A model generated the notes under the pieces. It worked only from the letters and a program-made list of their open reading frames with translations. It was not told where the DNA came from and made no database searches. The position numbers were made by a program, and so were the translations under genes. A DNA stretch of 32,668 bases from Prevotella sp. (GTDB lineage: Bacteria; Bacteroidota; Bacteroidia; Bacteroidales; Bacteroidaceae), in NCBI GenBank assembly GCA_022788105.1, contig JALEVZ010000120.1:1-32668 (forward strand). The letters are read 5' to 3'. Of this stretch, positions 1 to 8,894 are shown one piece after another; the first letter of the stretch is position 1, and each line of letters begins with the position of its first letter.

Positions 1-128
1 GGAGAGGGGCTACGTTTTACCTTTTTACCCTTTTACCTTTAATACCACTTCTCCTCTATCAATGGCCCTCTCCCCATCGGGGAGAGATGGAGAGGGGCTA
101 CGTTTTACCTTTTTACCCTTTTACCTTT
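1..128. repeat. 88-bp spaced direct repeat with hairpin
   Basis: A 40-bp segment beginning GGAGAGGGGCTACG at position 1 recurs at position 89, a step of 88 bp (4 x 22). Between the copies lies a perfect 8-bp hairpin, CTCTCCCC-atc-GGGGAGAG, at 68-86. The copies are pyrimidine-rich (CTTTTTACC runs). The rest of the 351 bp before the first gene holds a TTTTCG-rich tract (about 183-215) and a promoter, and no convincing gene. The array may begin before the window. Confidence 0.8.
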
Positions 129-248
129 TTACCTTTAAAAACTCGGGAGGGCTGGCTTGCTTGAGGAAATGGGGCAATTGGATTTTTCACTTTTCGTTTT
201 TCGTTTTTCACTTACATCCAAGCCCCATGCAGAAAAAATGGCGAATTG

Positions 249-280
249 TTTGTTTTTTTGGCAGTTTTTGTGTAAGTTTG
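249..280 (+). promoter_or_regulatory. Bacteroidetes-type promoter for the glycan cluster
   Basis: TTTG at 249-252 and TAAGTTTG at 273-280 are separated by 20 bp. This matches the known Bacteroidetes -33 (TTTG) and -7 (TAnnTTTG) elements and their usual spacing. Transcription would start near 287, about 65 bp before the ATG at 352. It is the best promoter match in the window. Confidence 0.75.
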
Positions 281-351
281 CGAGATATATCCGTTGCCTG
301 ACGCGCAGGCGCGGACAAGCCTCCCGACAATAACGACAAACACACAGCGCA

Positions 352-1638
352 ATGAGGATACTGATTGTAAACACAAGCGAGAACGAGGGCGGAGCCGCCG
401 TGGCTGCCAACCGCCTGATGGAAGCCCTGAAAAACAACGGAGTGAAAGCCAAGATGCTCGTGGCACACAAAGCCACAGACCAGGTGACGGTGGCGGAACT
501 GCCGTACCGGTGGCTGCAACGCTGGCGTTTCCTGTGGGAACGGCTGGTCATATATCTGCGCCTCCACCTCTCACGACAAAACCTTTTCGCCATAGACATC
601 GCCAATGCAGGTGCCGACATAACGTCGCTGCCGGAGTTTCGCGAAGCCGACCTCATACACCTGTCGTGGATAAACCAGGGCATGCTGTCGCTCAAGGACA
701 TTCGCCGCATCGTAAAAAGCGGCAAACCCGTGGTGTGGACCATGCACGACCTGTGGCCCGCCACGTCGATATGCCACTATGCGCGGCAGTGTTCGCGTTT
801 CAAGACAGGCTGTCACCACTGCCGTCTGCTGCCCGGCGGCGGCTCCGCCAACGACCTCTCGCGCAAGGTGTGGAACCGCAAGAAGGCGATATACCACAAC
901 TCCAACATCGGCTTTGTGACGTGCAGCCGCTGGTTAGAGGGCCAAGCGAAGCAGAGTGGGCTGATGACAGGACAGCGCGTGTGTAGCATACCCAACCCCA
1001 TCGACACCCGTGTGTTTGCGCCTGCCGGCGACGAGCAGGAGCGGCGCGAGGCACGACGGGCGGCAGGACTGCCCGAGACAGGCCGCATAATACTGTTTGT
1101 GGCACAGCGGACCGATGACGAACGCAAGGGCGTGACATACTTCATAGAAGCTGTCAACAGCCTCGCCGCCGCCGACCCACAGTGGGCTGCGGACACGTCC
1201 GTGGCGCTGATAGGCAAAAATAGCGACCACTTAGCATCGGAGCTGACGCTCCCCACCGTGGCACTCGGCACCGTGAGGGGCGACCACGCGATGGCTGCCG
1301 TCTACCGTTCGGCAGACCTCTTCGTTCTGCCGTCGCTTGAAGACAACCTGCCCAACACCATCATGGAAGCGCTGGCGTGTGGCGTGCCGTGCGTAGGATT
1401 CCGCGTTGGCGGCATTCCAGAGATGATAGACCACCGCCGCAACGGCTACGTGGCAAACTTCCGCGACACCGCCGACCTGGCGGAGGGCATCAGATGGGTG
1501 CTGCGCGACGCCGACACAGAGGCGCTGCGCGACCAGGCTCGCCACAAGGTGATGCGCTGTTACTCGCAGCAGAGCGTGGCGGCGCAATATATAGAACTGT
1601 ACAACGAGATGATTGCACAGAAGACTTACCGAATATAA
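352..1638 (+). CDS. GT4 family glycosyltransferase (WcaC-like)
   Basis: Predicted cytoplasmic retaining glycosyltransferase of the GT-B fold, 428 aa, for surface polysaccharide assembly. The N-terminus (MRILIVNTSENEGGAAVAAN) is the usual GT4 acceptor-domain start with a glycine-rich loop. The donor-domain signature lies at about 326-356: PSLEDNLPNTIMEALACG followed by GGIPEM, with the conserved glutamates E330, E339 and E356. Residues 131-157 contain MHDLWPATSICHY and then a four-cysteine pattern (C141, C147, C154, C157), which recurs in the WcaC-like branch and could bind a metal. The start is the ATG about 65 bp after the predicted transcription start. A GT2 gene follows 22 bp downstream, so the two are probably co-transcribed. 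The family is clear; the sugar and acceptor cannot be read from sequence. Confidence 0.9.
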   Translation: MRILIVNTSENEGGAAVAANRLMEALKNNGVKAKMLVAHKATDQVTVAELPYRWLQRWRFLWERLVIYLRLHLSRQNLFAIDIANAGADITSLPEFREADLIHLSWINQGMLSLKDIRRIVKSGKPVVWTMHDLWPATSICHYARQCSRFKTGCHHCRLLPGGGSANDLSRKVWNRKKAIYHNSNIGFVTCSRWLEGQAKQSGLMTGQRVCSIPNPIDTRVFAPAGDEQERREARRAAGLPETGRIILFVAQRTDDERKGVTYFIEAVNSLAAADPQWAADTSVALIGKNSDHLASELTLPTVALGTVRGDHAMAAVYRSADLFVLPSLEDNLPNTIMEALACGVPCVGFRVGGIPEMIDHRRNGYVANFRDTADLAEGIRWVLRDADTEALRDQARHKVMRCYSQQSVAAQYIELYNEMIAQKTYRI

Positions 1639-1660
1639 AAGACAACGAGCAATACAATAT

Positions 1661-2437
1661 ATGATAAAATTTACAGTCATCACCTGCACCTTCAACGCCG
1701 AGGAGGTGGTGGAACGCACGCTCGACAGTGTGCTCGACCAGACCTATAGCCACCTCGAACACCTCATCGTGGACGGCGCATCAAAGGACCGCACAGTGGA
1801 GATGGCGGAACAATACAAGGCGAAAAGCGACGCGGAGGACCACTGCCACGACGTCATAATAAGCTCTGAGCCAGACAAAGGGCTGTACGACGCCATGAAC
1901 AAAGCCGTCGCACGCGCCACCGGCGACTACGTGTTGTTTCTCAATGCGGGCGACGTGTTCCCATCACCCGACACGCTGGAGACCGTGGCAGAGAGCGTGG
2001 GCGACGGCGAAGCGCTGCCTGCCGTGCTCTATGGCGACACCGACATCGTGGACATGGACGGCCGTTTTTTGCGACACCGACGCCTGTCGCCACCGAAACG
2101 GCTGACGTGGCGCTCGTTCATGAAGGGCATGGTGGTGTGTCATCAGGCGTTCTACGCACGCACCGACCTTGCCAAAGCCAACCCCTACGACCTCTCTTTC
2201 CGCTACTCCGCAGACGTGGACTGGTGCATACGCATCATGCGTGAGGCGCGCCGCAGACGTCTTCCCATGCGCAATGTGGGGGCTGTGGTGGTCAACTTCC
2301 TTGACGGAGGCATGACCACCGCCAACCATCGCGCCTCACTGAAGGAACGGTTCCGCGTGATGTGCCGCCACTACGGCTTCGTCGCCACGGCGCTTATGCA
2401 CGCGTGGTTTGTGGTGAGGAGCTTTACAAAGAAGTAG
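1661..2437 (+). CDS. GT2 family glycosyltransferase (WcaE-like)
   Basis: Predicted inverting GT-A glycosyltransferase of 258 aa. The start is placed at the ATG beginning MIKFTVITCTFNAEE, because the GT2 nucleotide-binding strand starts here; the open frame extends upstream only into the previous gene. Visible motifs are VDGASKDRT (37-45), EPDKGLYDAMNKA (70-82) and LNAGD (94-98), the last standing in for the metal-binding DxD. This arrangement is typical of colanic-acid WcaE-type enzymes. Pairing with the preceding GT4 suggests sequential steps in building one surface glycan. There is no membrane segment. Donor and acceptor are unknown. Confidence 0.88.
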   Translation: MIKFTVITCTFNAEEVVERTLDSVLDQTYSHLEHLIVDGASKDRTVEMAEQYKAKSDAEDHCHDVIISSEPDKGLYDAMNKAVARATGDYVLFLNAGDVFPSPDTLETVAESVGDGEALPAVLYGDTDIVDMDGRFLRHRRLSPPKRLTWRSFMKGMVVCHQAFYARTDLAKANPYDLSFRYSADVDWCIRIMREARRRRLPMRNVGAVVVNFLDGGMTTANHRASLKERFRVMCRHYGFVATALMHAWFVVRSFTKK

Positions 2438-2545
2438 TTTCTGCTGGCAATGGCGCTGCCGAGATGTTGCACATAAGACGCTTCGACATCGGCAAAACGG
2501 CGTCATGCCACTATAAAACAAAGGACAACAGTAAACTGTAAAGGA

Positions 2546-4420
2546 ATGAAAATACTGGACTTGCTGCGCAGGGCTCTCATCACCGTGCTCCGGCCCATAC
2601 GCCTGAACATGGCGTTTTTCGTGTTTATGTATGTGCTCGGATGCGTGTGTGCTTGGACTACGCTCTCCAATGCACGTGGAGCAAAGCTCTATGACAACCT
2701 CTATCTTGAGCTCTTGCTCGACGTTTATGTGCTTGCACTCGTGCTCGCACTGCTGCCACGCATAGTGCGTGGATGGGTGAGGGCGCTGTTCTACGTCGTG
2801 CTCTACGTCGTGGCGCTCGCCGATGTGTACTGCTTCGTGAAGTTCGGCACTACGCTCACGCCCACCATGCTGCTGCTGGTCGGCGAGACAGACAGCCGCG
2901 AGGCGGGAGAGTTTGTGCGCACCTGTGTGTCGCCCGACGTGCTGTTCAGCAACGTGGGATGGGTGCTTGCCATCATGATTACGCACATATTGTTTGCGCT
3001 GGAGCTGCGATTCCCGCATTTTATACCTAAGAAAGTGAAAGCCCTCGGAACGGCGATGCGCGACCGTGTGGCGACGACGGCACGATGGGGGCTGCCCGTC
3101 ACGGGCGCAGCGCTGACCGGTCTGCTCGTCTGTGCTGCCACGACAAGTGCCCATAACAAAGCCGCCACGTGGAAACTGATGACAGGAAGCACCATAGGAG
3201 AGGTGGAACACACGCTCACTGAGCCAGACCACGCCGTGCTCTACCAACCAATCTACCGCTTAGCGTTCAGCATCTACGCCAACGAACTGACCGCCAGCCA
3301 GGTCACCAAGCTCGTGCGGGCTGCCGATAAGGTGAGGGTTGACAGCTGTTCGTTTACCAGTCCAGAGATTGTTCTTATCATTGGCGAGAGCTACAACCGC
3401 CACCACGCACAGATATATGGCTACCCCATGCCCACAACGCCACGCCAACGGCGACGCGAACGGTCGCGCCGACTCGTCAAATTTACTGATGTGGTGTCGC
3501 CGTGGAACCTCACGAGCTTCGTGTTCAAGAACCTGTTCTCCATGCATGTGGTGGGACAGGAGGGCGAATGGTGTGACTATCCGCTCTTCCCGGAGCTGTT
3601 CCGCAAGGCGGGCTACCACGTGACGTTCCTCACAAACCAGTTTCTACCGAAAGCCAAAGAGGCGGTCTACGACTTCAGTGGTGGCTTCTTCCTCAACAAC
3701 CCGAAGCTCAGCGCCGCACAGTTTGACACACGCAACGACAAGCTGCACGCCTTCGACGAAGACCTGTTGAAGGACTATGACGAACTGAAAGTGAACGATG
3801 GCGACTACAATCTCACCATCTTCCACCTCATAGGACAGCATGTCAACTACCGCCAACGTAGTCCGAAAGACCGTAAACACTTCAAAGGCGACGACTATAA
3901 GGAACTGAAGCCTGGTCTCAACGCACGCGAACGCGGCATACTCGCCGACTACGACAACGCCACACTATATAACGACTCTATCGTGGACGAGATTATCAGA
4001 CGCTTTGAACAGAAAGAGGCGGTGGTGATTTACGTGCCCGACCACGGCGAAGAGTGTTATGAGGGCGACATGCACTTTATCTGCCGCATGCACTCTGCGG
4101 AGATAGACGCACGACTGGCACATGCCGAATTTGACATTCCCTTCTGGATATGGTGCTCTAAAAAGTATGTACGCAAACACCCGAAGATAACGCGCGAAAT
4201 CGCAACAGCACGCGACCGACGCTTCATGACCGACGCTCTGCCGCATCTGCTGCTGTACCTCGCCGGCATACATGCGCCCGACTATAACGCGAAATATAAC
4301 CTCATCTCTCCCGAATATGACGAGATGCGGCCGCGCATTCTTAAAGGGACAACCGACTACGACAAGCTCGGGCCGTCGCCAGACTATCCGGAAGTGAAGA
4401 AGAAAGGAAAGAAGAAATAG
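2546..4420 (+). CDS. phosphoethanolamine transferase-like sulfatase-fold membrane enzyme
   Basis: 624 aa, with about five N-terminal membrane helices (roughly 22-42, 55-71, 77-99, 132-152, 182-199) and a periplasmic alkaline-phosphatase/sulfatase-fold domain (about 270-560). The catalytic start reads VLIIGES (276-282), followed by YGYPMPTTP (291-299), the CptA/EptC-like version of the motif, so S282 is the likely nucleophile. IFHLIGQH (425-432) and PDHGEE (498-503) supply metal ligands. The family moves phosphoethanolamine from phosphatidylethanolamine to lipid A, core sugars or glycans outside the inner membrane. The tail is lysine-rich (KKKGKKK). Its place among glycosyltransferases and acyltransferases suggests it decorates a surface glycan. 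Substrate is inferred from family only. Confidence 0.85.
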   Translation: MKILDLLRRALITVLRPIRLNMAFFVFMYVLGCVCAWTTLSNARGAKLYDNLYLELLLDVYVLALVLALLPRIVRGWVRALFYVVLYVVALADVYCFVKFGTTLTPTMLLLVGETDSREAGEFVRTCVSPDVLFSNVGWVLAIMITHILFALELRFPHFIPKKVKALGTAMRDRVATTARWGLPVTGAALTGLLVCAATTSAHNKAATWKLMTGSTIGEVEHTLTEPDHAVLYQPIYRLAFSIYANELTASQVTKLVRAADKVRVDSCSFTSPEIVLIIGESYNRHHAQIYGYPMPTTPRQRRRERSRRLVKFTDVVSPWNLTSFVFKNLFSMHVVGQEGEWCDYPLFPELFRKAGYHVTFLTNQFLPKAKEAVYDFSGGFFLNNPKLSAAQFDTRNDKLHAFDEDLLKDYDELKVNDGDYNLTIFHLIGQHVNYRQRSPKDRKHFKGDDYKELKPGLNARERGILADYDNATLYNDSIVDEIIRRFEQKEAVVIYVPDHGEECYEGDMHFICRMHSAEIDARLAHAEFDIPFWIWCSKKYVRKHPKITREIATARDRRFMTDALPHLLLYLAGIHAPDYNAKYNLISPEYDEMRPRILKGTTDYDKLGPSPDYPEVKKKGKKK

Positions 4421-4432
4421 GGCGATTGGGGG

Positions 4433-4611
4433 TCTTGGGGCTTCTAAAAGAGAGGTTTTTGACTCATAAAAGAGAGGCGTTAAGCTTCTGATAGAGAGGC
4501 GTTAGACTTCTGATAGAGAGGCGTTAGACTTCTGATAGAGAGGCTTGGGGCTTCTAACAGAGAGACTTTAGACTTCTGATAGAGAGGCTTTAAGCTTCTG
4601 ATTAAGGCTGA
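4433..4611. repeat. tandem array, 22-bp unit, about 8 copies
   Basis: The hexamer GAGAGG (GAGAGA once) occurs at 4450, 4472, 4494, 4516, 4538, 4560 and 4582, exactly 22 bp apart each time, followed by a degraded copy near 4604. The unit core is GTTAGACTTCTGATAGAG. The array fills nearly the whole spacer between the phosphoethanolamine-transferase gene and the next acyltransferase. No hairpin or U-tract terminator is seen in it. Confidence 0.95.
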
Positions 4612-4625
4612 TTATAAAATAGATT

Positions 4626-5708
4626 ATGGACAACAGACAACAGATACTCACCCGAACGCAGTGCTCAGCTATGCGCGGCATTGCCATCATTGGGATATTT
4701 CTGCATAACTACTGCCACTGGCTCGGCATGGCAGTAAAGGAGAATGAATACACCTTCACGGCAGGAAACTGCCGCCGACTGCTTGAGGTCATGACGCAAC
4801 CCGACTGGAATCTGCCCGTGCATCTGCTCTCATTTTTCGGCCACTATGGCGTGCCGGTGTTCCTGTTCCTTAGCGCTTACGGCCTCGTAATGAAGTATGA
4901 GAACGGCGGAAACGACACCATCACACCCCAGACGGAAGCCCCGTCACACGGCCCATCGGCAGTGGCGTTTATCAGATACCACTTCCTCAAGCTGTTCAAG
5001 ATGATGATTGTAGGCTTCGTGGCGTTCACTATGATCGACGCCATAACGCCCGGCCGCTGGCACTACTCTGCCGCCACGATAGTCGCACAGATAGGTATGT
5101 TCAACAACCTAATGCCCGATCCCGACCACGTTATATGGCCAGGACCGTACTGGTTCTTTGGTCTCATGCTGCAATTGTATGTCGTCTACCGCCTATTGCT
5201 GTACCACCGAGGATGGAAACCGCTGCTCGTGGCAGTGGCAGCGTGCTGGCTGCTACAGGCGATATGCAGCCCCGAGGGTGAGACGCTGAACCGTTTGCGC
5301 TACAACTGTATAGGCGGCATACTGCCATTCGCACTCGGTCTGCTCTTCGCACGCCACGGCCGCGAGCTGAAACGGGGCGCTTGGGTCGGCCTGACGTTAG
5401 CGTCGGCACTCGCAGTGTTCTTCTTCAGCTTCAACTATCAGCTCTGGTTCTGGGCTCCACTCTTCGTATGCACGTTCACGGTGGGCTTTGTCAAACTCAT
5501 GCCGAAGTCCATCAACGACCTCATGGCGTGGGTAGGGAGCATCTCAGCAGCCCTCTTTGTCATGCACCCCATCACCCGAAAGATATTCATTCCTATAAGC
5601 CGTCACGGCGACATCTACGCCGGATTGCTGCTCTACATCATAGCCTCCGTCGCCATAGCATGGCTCTGTCGCGAGCTGATGAAGAAAATTCCGAACCCCA
5701 AAATGTAA
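4626..5708 (+). CDS. acyltransferase family 3 membrane protein
   Basis: 360 aa, predicted to span the inner membrane about ten times. The first helix carries the family signature, RGIAIIGIFLHNYCH (17-31), where the arginine and histidines are the expected catalytic or binding residues. GVPVFLFLSAYGL (about 76-88) is the second conserved block of the family. These enzymes usually O-acetylate or otherwise acylate polysaccharides, lipopolysaccharide or lipid carriers, using acetyl-CoA from the cytoplasm. It starts with an ATG just after a 22-bp repeat array and is followed by a 44-bp array and a second, clearly different acyltransferase. Acetyl group and target glycan are inferred. Confidence 0.85.
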   Translation: MDNRQQILTRTQCSAMRGIAIIGIFLHNYCHWLGMAVKENEYTFTAGNCRRLLEVMTQPDWNLPVHLLSFFGHYGVPVFLFLSAYGLVMKYENGGNDTITPQTEAPSHGPSAVAFIRYHFLKLFKMMIVGFVAFTMIDAITPGRWHYSAATIVAQIGMFNNLMPDPDHVIWPGPYWFFGLMLQLYVVYRLLLYHRGWKPLLVAVAACWLLQAICSPEGETLNRLRYNCIGGILPFALGLLFARHGRELKRGAWVGLTLASALAVFFFSFNYQLWFWAPLFVCTFTVGFVKLMPKSINDLMAWVGSISAALFVMHPITRKIFIPISRHGDIYAGLLLYIIASVAIAWLCRELMKKIPNPKM

Positions 5709-5721
5709 TCATAGAGAGCAC

Positions 5722-5838
5722 AGTAAAGCGCTGACGGATATATAAACAAGAAGTAAGGCGAAAGCCATAAAGCGCTGATGGATATACAGAAAAGAAGTAA
5801 GGCGAAAGCCATAAAGCGCTGACGGATATATAAACAAG
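5722..5838. repeat. tandem array, 44-bp unit, about 2.7 copies
   Basis: TAAAGCGCTGA recurs at 5724, 5768 and 5812, a step of exactly 44 bp (2 x 22). The unit continues with GGATATA and GTAAGGCGAAAGCC. The array begins about 14 bp after the stop codon of the upstream acyltransferase and fills the spacer to the next one. Its sequence is unrelated to the array at 4433. Confidence 0.95.
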
Positions 5839-5857
5839 CCCCTAACCCCCGCAAAAC

Positions 5858-6880
5858 ATGAAGATAACAATGAAAGTTCCCGACATAGAGCTCGCCAACA
5901 TAAGCCGTTTTCGCGGCGAATTGATGGGCGCAGCAATGCTCTTTATCATCCTCTTCCATATAGGTCTGAGCCGTGGCGACCCCTTCTATGGGCTGCGTCG
6001 CTGCGGCAATGTGGGTGTAGACATATTCCTGTTTCTTAGTGGTGTGGGCCTCTGGTACTCTTGGACAAAGAATCCATCGGTGCGCCACTACTTCACACGA
6101 CGTTATATTCGCATCTACCCTGCATGGCTTTTGATGGCAAGTCTGTACTACATCCCCGACTATCTACACCACGGCGGCCACAGCACGAGCCTCATCGACC
6201 TCGCCGGTGACATACTCATAAACTGGGATTTCTGGCTACACGACGAGCTAACGTTCTGGTATGTGCCTGCCATCATGATGCTCTACACCTTCGCCCCGGC
6301 ATATATGAAACTCATATCGCGCTACCCTGCGTACCGCTGGCTGCCCCTGTTGATGGTGGTGTGGTGTGTGATGGTGCAATGGGTGCTTCCCATCCACCAC
6401 GCCGTGGGCCATTTAGAGATATTCTGGAGTCGCGTACCCATCTTCTTTATCGGCATAAATATGGGTCAACTTGTAAAGGAGAAGCACACCCTCCCCGGCT
6501 CTTCGATATGGCTATTGATGCTCACTTTCCTGCTCACCTTTGGCACTTGCCTCTACTTAGAGCAGGTTCGCCACGGCCACTTCCCCCTGTTTGTGGAGCG
6601 CATGCTCTACATTCCGTTCACCATCACGTCCATTTTGGTGCTCAACCGAGTGTTCCGCCGCACGCCACAATGGTTTAACAACTTCTGCAAACTGGTCGGA
6701 GCAGTCAGCCTCGAGGCATATCTCATACACATCCACTTTGTGCTTTGCTACGTCGAACCATACCGTTTGGGCTACTGGCCGACATTCATCATCACCGTGG
6801 CAGTGACCATGCCGCTCGCCTGGATGCTGCACAAGCTGATAGAATGGGGCACGAAAAGAATAGAGAAAGCTATCGGTTAA
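5858..6880 (+). CDS. acyltransferase family 3 membrane protein (second)
   Basis: 340 aa, multi-spanning, and only distantly similar to its upstream neighbour. Family marks are RFRGELMGAAMLFIILFH near the start, NVGVDIFLFLSGVGLWYS around residue 50, and RRYIRIYPAW around 82, the classic acyltransferase-3 triad of blocks. A second in-frame ATG four codons in (5870) could also be the start. The product is expected to acylate a glycan at the inner membrane. Two unlike acyltransferases side by side suggest two positions or two sugars are modified. The last codons and the stop lie inside the first unit of a 44-bp duplication. Confidence 0.85.
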   Translation: MKITMKVPDIELANISRFRGELMGAAMLFIILFHIGLSRGDPFYGLRRCGNVGVDIFLFLSGVGLWYSWTKNPSVRHYFTRRYIRIYPAWLLMASLYYIPDYLHHGGHSTSLIDLAGDILINWDFWLHDELTFWYVPAIMMLYTFAPAYMKLISRYPAYRWLPLLMVVWCVMVQWVLPIHHAVGHLEIFWSRVPIFFIGINMGQLVKEKHTLPGSSIWLLMLTFLLTFGTCLYLEQVRHGHFPLFVERMLYIPFTITSILVLNRVFRRTPQWFNNFCKLVGAVSLEAYLIHIHFVLCYVEPYRLGYWPTFIITVAVTMPLAWMLHKLIEWGTKRIEKAIG

Positions 6881-6946
6881 GAGAGCAAGGAATATATAAT
6901 AAAAAAGTAAAAGCTATCGGTTAAGAGAGCAAGGAATATATAATAA
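6866..6946. repeat. 44-bp tandem duplication overlapping a CDS end
   Basis: AAAGCTATCGGTTAAGAG occurs twice with a 44-bp step (GCTATCGG at 6869 and 6913); the match continues through GCAAGGAATATATAATAA. The first copy contains the last codons and TAA of the acyltransferase, so the duplication copied the end of a coding sequence into the spacer. Confidence 0.93.
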
Positions 6947-6997
6947 GGAATCGAAAGCAGCCCTATAAGGGAGCAATAACTTGTCAACCATAACACA

Positions 6998-7873
6998 ATG
7001 AAATATCTAAAGCTTATACGTCCGCAACACTGGATAAAGAATTTCTTCGTTCTTATACCCATGTTCTTTGGCGGAGAACTATTTGATTTGGAGTCCATCA
7101 CCAACGGCATAGTGGTGTTTTTCGCCTTCAGCTTTATCGCCTCGTCGATATATTGCTACAACGACATCGTAGATGCCGACGCCGATCGCAGCCACCCCAT
7201 AAAGTGTCGGCGCCCCATAGCGTCTGGTGCCGTGTCCGTACGCCATGCCTATTGGCTCATGGCAGCCATGTTTCTGCTGTCCATGTCTACGCTGTTGCTG
7301 CTTCCGCCGCTGTCGATGTGGAACGTCATGACAGTGGTATTGTTCTACTATGTGCTCAACCTCGCCTACTGTTCCAAGCTCAAGCAGTACGCCATACTCG
7401 ACGTCTGCATCGTGGCATTCGGCTTCGTGCTGCGCATCATAGCCGGCGGTCAGGCCGAGGATGTGGAGCTTAGCAACTGGATAGTGCTCATGACCTTCCT
7501 GCTGACACTGTTTCTTTCGTTCGCCAAACGGCGCGACGACGTGCTACGCATGAACGAGACGGGCGAGGCACCACGCCACAACACCAGCCGCTACAACCTC
7601 ACATTCATCAACCAAGCCATCACCATCACCGCCAGCGTGACGCTCGTCTGCTACATCATGTACACCGTGTCGCCGGAGGTGACAGAGCATTTCGGCTCCG
7701 GTTACCTATACCTCACGAGCGTGTTTGTGCTCCTCGGCCTGCTGCGCTACATCCAGATTGCGGTGGTAGACCAGAAGAGTGGCGACCCCGTGAAGGTGGC
7801 GTTGCACGACCGCTTCTCACAGCTCATCGTGCTGGCGTGGCTCGTCTCATACCTCATACTTATCTATCTGTAA
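6998..7873 (+). CDS. UbiA-family polyprenyl-phosphate phosphoribosyltransferase-like enzyme
   Basis: 291 aa, about nine membrane helices. It starts LIRPQHWIKNFF, as enzymes related to mycobacterial decaprenyl-phosphate phosphoribose synthase (Rv3806c) do. The first aspartate motif NDIVDADAD (55-63) fits NDxxDxxxD and is followed by HPIKCRRPIASG. The second block is SKLKQYAILDV (126-136), then GFVLRIIAGG. This branch uses PRPP and a polyprenyl phosphate, unlike quinone-making UbiA enzymes. The HAD phosphatase gene starts 3 bp downstream and is the natural candidate to remove the 5-phosphate from the product. The subfamily rests on motif reading; another UbiA activity is possible but less likely in this setting. 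Confidence 0.82.
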   Translation: MKYLKLIRPQHWIKNFFVLIPMFFGGELFDLESITNGIVVFFAFSFIASSIYCYNDIVDADADRSHPIKCRRPIASGAVSVRHAYWLMAAMFLLSMSTLLLLPPLSMWNVMTVVLFYYVLNLAYCSKLKQYAILDVCIVAFGFVLRIIAGGQAEDVELSNWIVLMTFLLTLFLSFAKRRDDVLRMNETGEAPRHNTSRYNLTFINQAITITASVTLVCYIMYTVSPEVTEHFGSGYLYLTSVFVLLGLLRYIQIAVVDQKSGDPVKVALHDRFSQLIVLAWLVSYLILIYL

Positions 7874-7876
7874 GTC

Positions 7877-8500
7877 ATGGAGCGCAAAAAGATATATGTG
7901 TTCGACTTCGACGGCACACTAACCACTGCCGACACGCTGCTCGAGTTCATACGCTTCGCCTGCGGACGGACGCGCATGCTGCTCGGATTCGCCCTCTACG
8001 CGCCGTGGATAGTGCTCATGAAGTTGCACCTATACCCCAATTATAAAGCCAAGCAAAAGGTGTTCGCCCACTTCTTCGGCGGCATGGAGGCATCGCAATT
8101 TGACACCCTCTGCCAACGCTTCGCTGCCAACAGCGCCCACCTCATACGCCCCGCGGCAGCCGACTACGTGCGTCGTGTGGCGCCCGACGCCTACGCCCTG
8201 TATGTTGTCAGCGCAAGTCTCGACAACTGGGTGCGCCCCACCGTTGAGCGCTGGCTGTGCGGCAGCGACAGCAACACGACGTTCACCGTGGCAGGCACAC
8301 GCCCCGAAGTGTGTGACGGCAGGCTCACAGGGCACTTCGCCACGCCCAACTGCTACGGCGCGGAGAAGGTCAGACGCCTCACCGCCCTGCTCGATGGCGA
8401 CCGCCAACAATATTTCATCACCGCCTTCGGCGACAGCCGTGGCGACAAAGAGTTGCTCAACTATGCAGATAAAGCACATTACAAGCCGTTTAGGGATTGA
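7877..8500 (+). CDS. HAD-IB family phosphatase
   Basis: 207 aa, soluble. Motif I is DFDGTLT (10-16) with nucleophile D10 and acid/base D12. A threonine/serine motif is seen at VVSAS, and motif IV is FGDSRGDKEL with D186 and D190 for magnesium. This is the SerB-like HAD-IB group. HAD proteins of this kind are often found beside, or fused to, UbiA-family phosphoribosyltransferases. Here the gene begins 3 bp after the UbiA gene and overlaps the next gene by 38 bp, so the three are translated as a unit. Likely role: dephosphorylation of a polyprenyl-phospho-ribose-5-phosphate. That substrate is inference from context. Confidence 0.85.
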   Translation: MERKKIYVFDFDGTLTTADTLLEFIRFACGRTRMLLGFALYAPWIVLMKLHLYPNYKAKQKVFAHFFGGMEASQFDTLCQRFAANSAHLIRPAAADYVRRVAPDAYALYVVSASLDNWVRPTVERWLCGSDSNTTFTVAGTRPEVCDGRLTGHFATPNCYGAEKVRRLTALLDGDRQQYFITAFGDSRGDKELLNYADKAHYKPFRD

Positions 8501-8894
8501 CGCCCTGCTCGCGCGTCTCACGCCGCAGCAGCGCCAGAAGTTAGGCGAAGTAGTGAGATTTGGCATCGTAGGCGTATTGGCCACATTGCTCCAATACGCC
8601 ATCTACACCGTGCTATTGCTGTGGTGTTCGCCGTCGCTGTCGATGACGGTGGGCTACATCCTTAGTTTCATCTTCAACTTCATAGCCTCCACACGCTTCA
8701 CCTTCAAGGTAGAGACCAACGCCCGCCACGGCGCCGGCTTCGCCCTGTCCCACGTAGTGAACTACCTATTGCAGATGGCTACACTCAACTTTTTCCTGTG
8801 GATAGGTGTCAGCAAGACGCTCGCACCCATACCGATGTTCTGCATCTGCGTGCCTGTCAACTTCGTGTTAGTAAGGTTTTTCTTAAAGAAATAA
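8463..8894 (+). CDS. GtrA-family membrane protein
   Basis: 143 aa with four predicted membrane helices. FGIVGVLATLLQYAIYTVLL and FNFIASTRFTF are the hallmark GtrA blocks (the N-F-x-x-S-R-x-F-T-F pattern). The start chosen is the ATG at 8463, giving the usual GtrA length; the open frame runs further upstream only as a shadow of the HAD gene. GtrA proteins are thought to flip or escort lipid-linked sugars; Rv3789 of the mycobacterial arabinan cluster belongs to this family. The 38-bp overlap with the HAD gene suggests coupled translation. The stop is followed at once by a 22-bp repeat array. Confidence 0.87.
   Translation: MQIKHITSRLGIDALLARLTPQQRQKLGEVVRFGIVGVLATLLQYAIYTVLLLWCSPSLSMTVGYILSFIFNFIASTRFTFKVETNARHGAGFALSHVVNYLLQMATLNFFLWIGVSKTLAPIPMFCICVPVNFVLVRFFLKK

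Noticed and set aside
135..764. 209-codon open frame on the minus strand
   Set aside because: It overlaps the promoter and the start of the GT4 gene and has no family features.
2336..3247. 303-codon open frame on the minus strand
   Set aside because: It is antisense to the phosphoethanolamine-transferase-like gene and has no domain.
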